Part shown: positions 7,938 through 10,862 of the stretch, piece after piece
Position numbering within the stretch: the stretch's first letter is position 1
Layout: each line of letters starts with the position of its first letter
Source of the DNA: Sunxiuqinia sp965372405
GTDB lineage: Bacteria; Bacteroidota; Bacteroidia; Bacteroidales; Prolixibacteraceae
Assembly (NCBI GenBank): GCA_965372405.1
Contig: CBDVCE010000101.1
Span: forward strand, 1 to 10,862
Length of the DNA stretch: 10,862 nt
Direction: 5' to 3'
The notes under the pieces: generated by a model
Database searches by the model: none
Told to the model about the DNA's origin: nothing
What the model saw: the letters and a program-made list of their open reading frames with translations, nothing else
Made by a program: the position numbers and the translations under genes

Positions 7938-8189
7938 GTATCTACTTTCTTTCTTCAATGACTTTTGATAATCGCTTGAAATTATCTTTTAAAAGTTCAG
8001 GTTTTTCATCTTAAATAGATATGCTTTGTGAATAATTGAATGCGTGTTTTTTTCTTGTAATTTTACATGACAAAAGTTGGTTTTTCCATATCAATTTTAT
8101 TCTTTTTTTGTTTGAAATTAAGAATTTATAAGTATTGCTAAATAGGAGTTTAAAACAAGAAGACAAATTATATTACCTTAAAATACATC

Positions 8190-10121
8190 ATGAAAAATCT
8201 ACTACTACAACTTGCAATCTGCTCTATCGTATTGATGAGCTGTAATCAACCTAAACCGGAAAAGATTACAACAACTGTTACTTCTCACGATCATGTGACT
8301 ATTGTTTGTAGCCCAAAAGGAAATAATCATTTCCCTTCATGGGGTGTTTTTCCTTCAAAAAGCGAACAAGTTCGACGTATTTTTATGGACTTGACCTTAG
8401 GACATCCTGATTCAATCAAAATCGCTCATTGGGATTATTTGGACCACATTACCATTCGTCGGGCTGGCGGAGTAAAAGGTGACTCTCTTAATTTGGAATT
8501 GGGTAGAATGCTAACACCATATGGAAGCAATTTTAAACAAGATTGGGAGTGGAAGTGGCGAATTGATGTTACCGATTTTGCTCCAATATTAAGAGATAGT
8601 ATTGAAGTGGAGTACAATCATTCGGGCTATGAAAGTAAGGAAGTAGGTTGGGATTTGAACATTAGCTTCGAGATTACTTTGGGCGATCTTGTTGCTGAAG
8701 TTGTTGATTATAAACAAATATACAATGGTTCGTTTAGCTATGGAGATCCAGATAAGCCAATAACAGAATCACTTTCTCCTGTTGAGTTTGAGATGGACAG
8801 CACGGCCAATTTTGCCAGAATTCGTGTTCAGCATACCGGACATGGAATGGATGCTCCAAAATATTGTAGTGAGTTTTGCAGCCGTTGGCGTGAGATTCTG
8901 GTTGATGATAAAATGATTGATCATCGCGATATGTGGAAAGAGTGTGGCGATAACAATTTATATCCACAAGGTGGAACCTGGATTTTTGATCGGGCATATT
9001 GGTGTCCTGGTGATCTTCAAAAACCTGACTTGATTGATTTTCCTATTACAAAAACCAAGCATGTTGTAGACTTTGAAATTGAGCCTTACGTTGCATCAGA
9101 TAGGATTCAGGCCAATGAAAGTATTAATGCAATACTGTTTCAGTATAAAAATCCTGAGAAACAGTTTGATGCTGCTATTGAGCAAATTCTGGTTCCCAAT
9201 GATGCTCCTGAGCTTAATCGTTTAAATCCTTCATGTTTTGAACCTCGAATTATTATAAGGAATCTTGGAAGTGAATTGTTGCAGACTTTAACCATTTTTT
9301 ATGGAACTGAAGGCTTCGAAACAAAATCGCATACATGGATAGGTGAACTTGATTTTTATCAGGAAGAAGTAATTGTTTTGCCAGGAATGGTAGATTTCAA
9401 TTTTGGGAAGAATGTGTTCTTTGTTGAGTTGAGCGAACCAAATGGCGAAGATGATCAGTGGGAAGCTGATAACTCCATGGAGGTTAATTTCTCATCTCCA
9501 AAAGAAATGCCTGAGAAAATGGTATTGACATACAAATCAAACAACCAGCCAGAGGATAACACAATTCAGATTTTTAATGAGAAAATGGAAGTTGTTTACG
9601 AACGCACAGCTGCAATTACTGATTCGAACACAGTTTACAATGATACATTGATGTTGCCAGAAGGAAACTACCGAATTGCATTACAGGATACTGCCCACAA
9701 TGGATTAGAGTTCTGGTTCATGCCTGAATTTGGATTCGGCTACATGTATTTGTCAGATATGGATGGTCAAATTTTGCATCGTTTTGAAAGCGACTGTGGA
9801 GTAGGGGAACAGCTTGATTTTACAACGGAGCTAACTCCTCGTATTGACACAACTGTTGAGCAGAGCTTTTTCATGCTGCATCCTAGAAGAATAAGTACCA
9901 ATACTGAATTAATGGTTCACCTGAAAGAACCGGCAAGTGGAAAGATTGATGTTTTAGCTGATGGGGATACCGTCAAAGTATTTCCATTTACAGATGTTAA
10001 AAACAAGACATTTGATTTAAACCTGGAAGACTTAAAAGATGGACGATATGTAATTGAGCTTTATATCGAAAATGAAAGTAAGCTTAAACAACGTATCATG
10101 AAGTCAACCAAAAAGAGATAA
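8190..10121 (+). CDS. PNGase F-like glycoamidase lipoprotein with C-terminal beta domains
   Basis: PNGase F (peptide-N4-(N-acetyl-beta-glucosaminyl)asparagine amidase) cuts whole N-glycans from asparagine. This 643-residue protein has a lipobox (LMSC, Cys18) and a two-part jelly-roll region (about 34-335). D82 in AHWDYLD aligns with catalytic D60 of PNGase F, and E228 in YCSEFC with E206. Both pairs are 146 residues apart. Cysteines 226/230 and 252/272 match disulfides C204-C208 and C231-C252, and DRAYWCPG (267-274) matches DRAGWCPG. The third active-site residue, E118, seems to be replaced (H144 falls there), and the first disulfide is absent. A CARDB/Ig-like segment (about 340-435) and a second beta-sandwich (about 440-548) follow. 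The last part (about 558-643) resembles a type IX secretion sorting tail (LNLEDLKDGRYVIELY). The protein is about twice the length of Elizabethkingia PNGase F. Family membership is strong; amidase activity is not proven. Confidence 0.85.
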   Translation: MKNLLLQLAICSIVLMSCNQPKPEKITTTVTSHDHVTIVCSPKGNNHFPSWGVFPSKSEQVRRIFMDLTLGHPDSIKIAHWDYLDHITIRRAGGVKGDSLNLELGRMLTPYGSNFKQDWEWKWRIDVTDFAPILRDSIEVEYNHSGYESKEVGWDLNISFEITLGDLVAEVVDYKQIYNGSFSYGDPDKPITESLSPVEFEMDSTANFARIRVQHTGHGMDAPKYCSEFCSRWREILVDDKMIDHRDMWKECGDNNLYPQGGTWIFDRAYWCPGDLQKPDLIDFPITKTKHVVDFEIEPYVASDRIQANESINAILFQYKNPEKQFDAAIEQILVPNDAPELNRLNPSCFEPRIIIRNLGSELLQTLTIFYGTEGFETKSHTWIGELDFYQEEVIVLPGMVDFNFGKNVFFVELSEPNGEDDQWEADNSMEVNFSSPKEMPEKMVLTYKSNNQPEDNTIQIFNEKMEVVYERTAAITDSNTVYNDTLMLPEGNYRIALQDTAHNGLEFWFMPEFGFGYMYLSDMDGQILHRFESDCGVGEQLDFTTELTPRIDTTVEQSFFMLHPRRISTNTELMVHLKEPASGKIDVLADGDTVKVFPFTDVKNKTFDLNLEDLKDGRYVIELYIENESKLKQRIMKSTKKR

Positions 10122-10169
10122 AAGTGAAATTACTATGGAATAGCATAGGCCATAACAATTAAGCCTTGC

Positions 10170-10203
10170 AAGAGGGATGTAAATTATTATATCCCTCTTT
10201 TTT
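10170..10203 (+). terminator. Intrinsic terminator of the PNGase F-like gene
   Basis: A nine-base-pair perfect stem (10170-10178 AAGAGGGAT with 10191-10199) with a 12-base AT-only loop, running into six T (10198-10203). It lies 48 bases after the stop codon. Confidence 0.85.
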
Positions 10204-10217
10204 ATAAACCCTCGTAG

Positions 10218-10427
10218 CCCTACGAAGCGAACTCTTTTGTATCAAACAAACCGTTGTCACCCTACGAATGTATGTTTTTGGTTGAGGAGAAGATTTCGTA
10301 CCCCTACAAATGTGTGTTTTTACCCTCGCTGGATCTTTCGCCACCCTACCAATGCTTCTTTTTGATCTGGTTGAGCCATTTGCCTACCCGCGAAAGCTCC
10401 ATTTTGCCCTAGTTGGGGTAGTCGCCA
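10218..10427. repeat. Degenerate 42-base tandem repeat, about five units
   Basis: The anchor CCCTAC or a variant recurs at 10218, 10260, 10302, 10344 and 10387 (steps of 42, 42, 42 and 43), with a weak sixth at 10428. Units share a CCCTACnAATG start, a T-run centred about 18 bases in, and an ending like TTTCGCCA; units 2-4 are the most alike. The period is 14 codons, and both strands stay open over several units. Two short minus-strand frames (10159-10344 and 10320-10526) cover parts of it, with about 14-residue periodicity. I read it as a decayed minisatellite, not a proven gene. Confidence 0.65.
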
Positions 10428-10466
10428 CCCTGCACAAGGTAGAAGACTTCCTAAGTAGTGTAATAA

Positions 10467-10781
10467 TATTCTGGTTCTTCTAGCAAAATTGCCTCCATGG
10501 GAAGAATGCATGTACTGGTATTCCATAAATTTGACCTGGCTGGAACAATTGTCACGATGTTGCTATCGGTTTTTGATCGATTTGAGGCAGTTGTCATTGG
10601 GTGCAAAATGAAATAGGACACGGGAATGTTTTGATTTGGAGCAATAAAAAGAGTTAATGACACAGTTTGTCGAATTGACCCACTATTGGAAATGATAGCT
10701 GTGGACAATCCCATTGTAACTATGGATAAGGAAATGGTGGGTCACATCAACTTTCTGTGCGTGATTCCTTTTCATCTCTAA
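10467..10781 (+). other. No supported gene; possible decayed reading frame
   Basis: One plus-strand frame reads protein-like from about 10467 (ATG at 10497) to a stop at 10779-10781, but is broken by TAG at 10614-10616 and TGA at 10632-10634. Segments such as FDLAGTIVTMLLSVF and MIAVDNPIVTMDKEM look coding in style. The minus strand has an uninterrupted 87-codon frame here (10451-10714), rich in Ser/Thr, without a ribosome-binding site or a recognisable family. Neither strand can be called a gene. The rest of the tail up to the REP-like element shows nothing else. Confidence 0.25.
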
Positions 10782-10825
10782 TTTTAACTATACTATTTAC
10801 ATTAAATAGTTTAATCAAGAGAATT

Positions 10826-10846
10826 CCTCGAGGCTCTGCCTCGGGG
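10826..10846. repeat. REP-like perfect palindrome, copy 2
   Basis: A nine-base-pair hairpin: bases 10826-10834 pair with 10838-10846 (one T-G pair), with loop TCT. It has the same core and orientation as 22-47, with no bulge. One stem pair that is G-C in copy 1 is A-T here (10831/10841), so pairing is preserved despite sequence change. No T-run follows. Confidence 0.75.
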
Positions 10847-10862
10847 TATAGAGGAAAGTTTG

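Larger units (their letters stand above)
7859..8189. other. 331-base intergenic region between GH20 and PNGase F-like genes
   Basis: It holds the small hairpin (7861-7883) and the terminator (7904-7937), then about 250 bases of AT-rich DNA without a credible gene. A weak promoter-like match is TTG at 8036-8038, 19 bases, then TAATTTTA at 8058-8065; it would give a leader of about 120 bases before the ATG at 8190. No riboswitch or RNA gene is recognisable. Confidence 0.5.

Noticed and set aside
7938..8189. Riboswitch or small RNA in the long leader before the PNGase F-like gene
   Set aside because: The region is AT-rich with poly-T stretches, and I found no conserved riboswitch core, strong hairpin set or internal terminator.
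10218..10469. CRISPR array suggested by regularly spaced short motifs
   Set aside because: The repeats are too divergent, the 42-base period is short for repeat plus spacer, similarity extends across the whole unit instead of being confined to a repeat, and no cas genes are present.
10451..10714. 87-codon minus-strand gene
   Set aside because: No ribosome-binding site, signal peptide or recognised family; Ser/Thr-rich composition is typical of antisense frames. Kept only as part of the undetermined tail region.

Overview
The window looks like part of a Bacteroidota genome, most plausibly a marine or sediment member, although the genus cannot be read from it. The evidence is AT-rich DNA, weak or absent Shine-Dalgarno sites, lipoboxes ending in Cys-Asn or Cys-Ala, promoter-like boxes of the TTTG / TAnnTTTG type, a C-terminal tail resembling a type IX secretion sorting domain, and a family (GH117) best known from agar- and porphyran-degrading bacteria. 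All six supported genes lie on the + strand. All encode exported proteins, and five of the six look like glycan-cleaving enzymes.

Layout. A REP-like hairpin (22-47) precedes a tight three-gene run: a Tat-exported GH116 beta-glycosidase (97-2937), a secreted RbsD/FucU-like sugar mutarotase candidate one base later (2939-3487), and a GH32/GH43-type beta-propeller lipoprotein (3501-4469). A hairpin-bearing gap with a candidate promoter leads to a GH117-type lipoprotein (4576-5601). A second, very similar candidate promoter precedes a GH20 beta-N-acetylhexosaminidase (5657-7858), which ends in a strong intrinsic terminator (7904-7937). After a 331-base gap comes a PNGase F-like lipoprotein with extra C-terminal beta domains (8190-10121) and its own terminator (10170-10203). 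The last 660 bases hold no convincing gene. They contain a decayed tandem repeat with a 42-base period (10218-10427), a possibly decayed reading frame, and a second copy of the REP-like hairpin (10826-10846).

How the genes may work together (inference). A PNGase F-type amidase would release N-linked glycans from glycoproteins. GH20 would remove terminal beta-linked HexNAc, GH116 beta-linked glucose, xylose or GlcNAc, and the two propeller enzymes other, probably alpha-linked or anhydro, sugars. The exported RbsD/FucU-like protein could equilibrate anomers of released monosaccharides. No SusC/SusD pair, sulfatase, transporter or regulator is present, so this is either an edge of a larger polysaccharide-utilization locus or a stand-alone set of surface and periplasmic enzymes.
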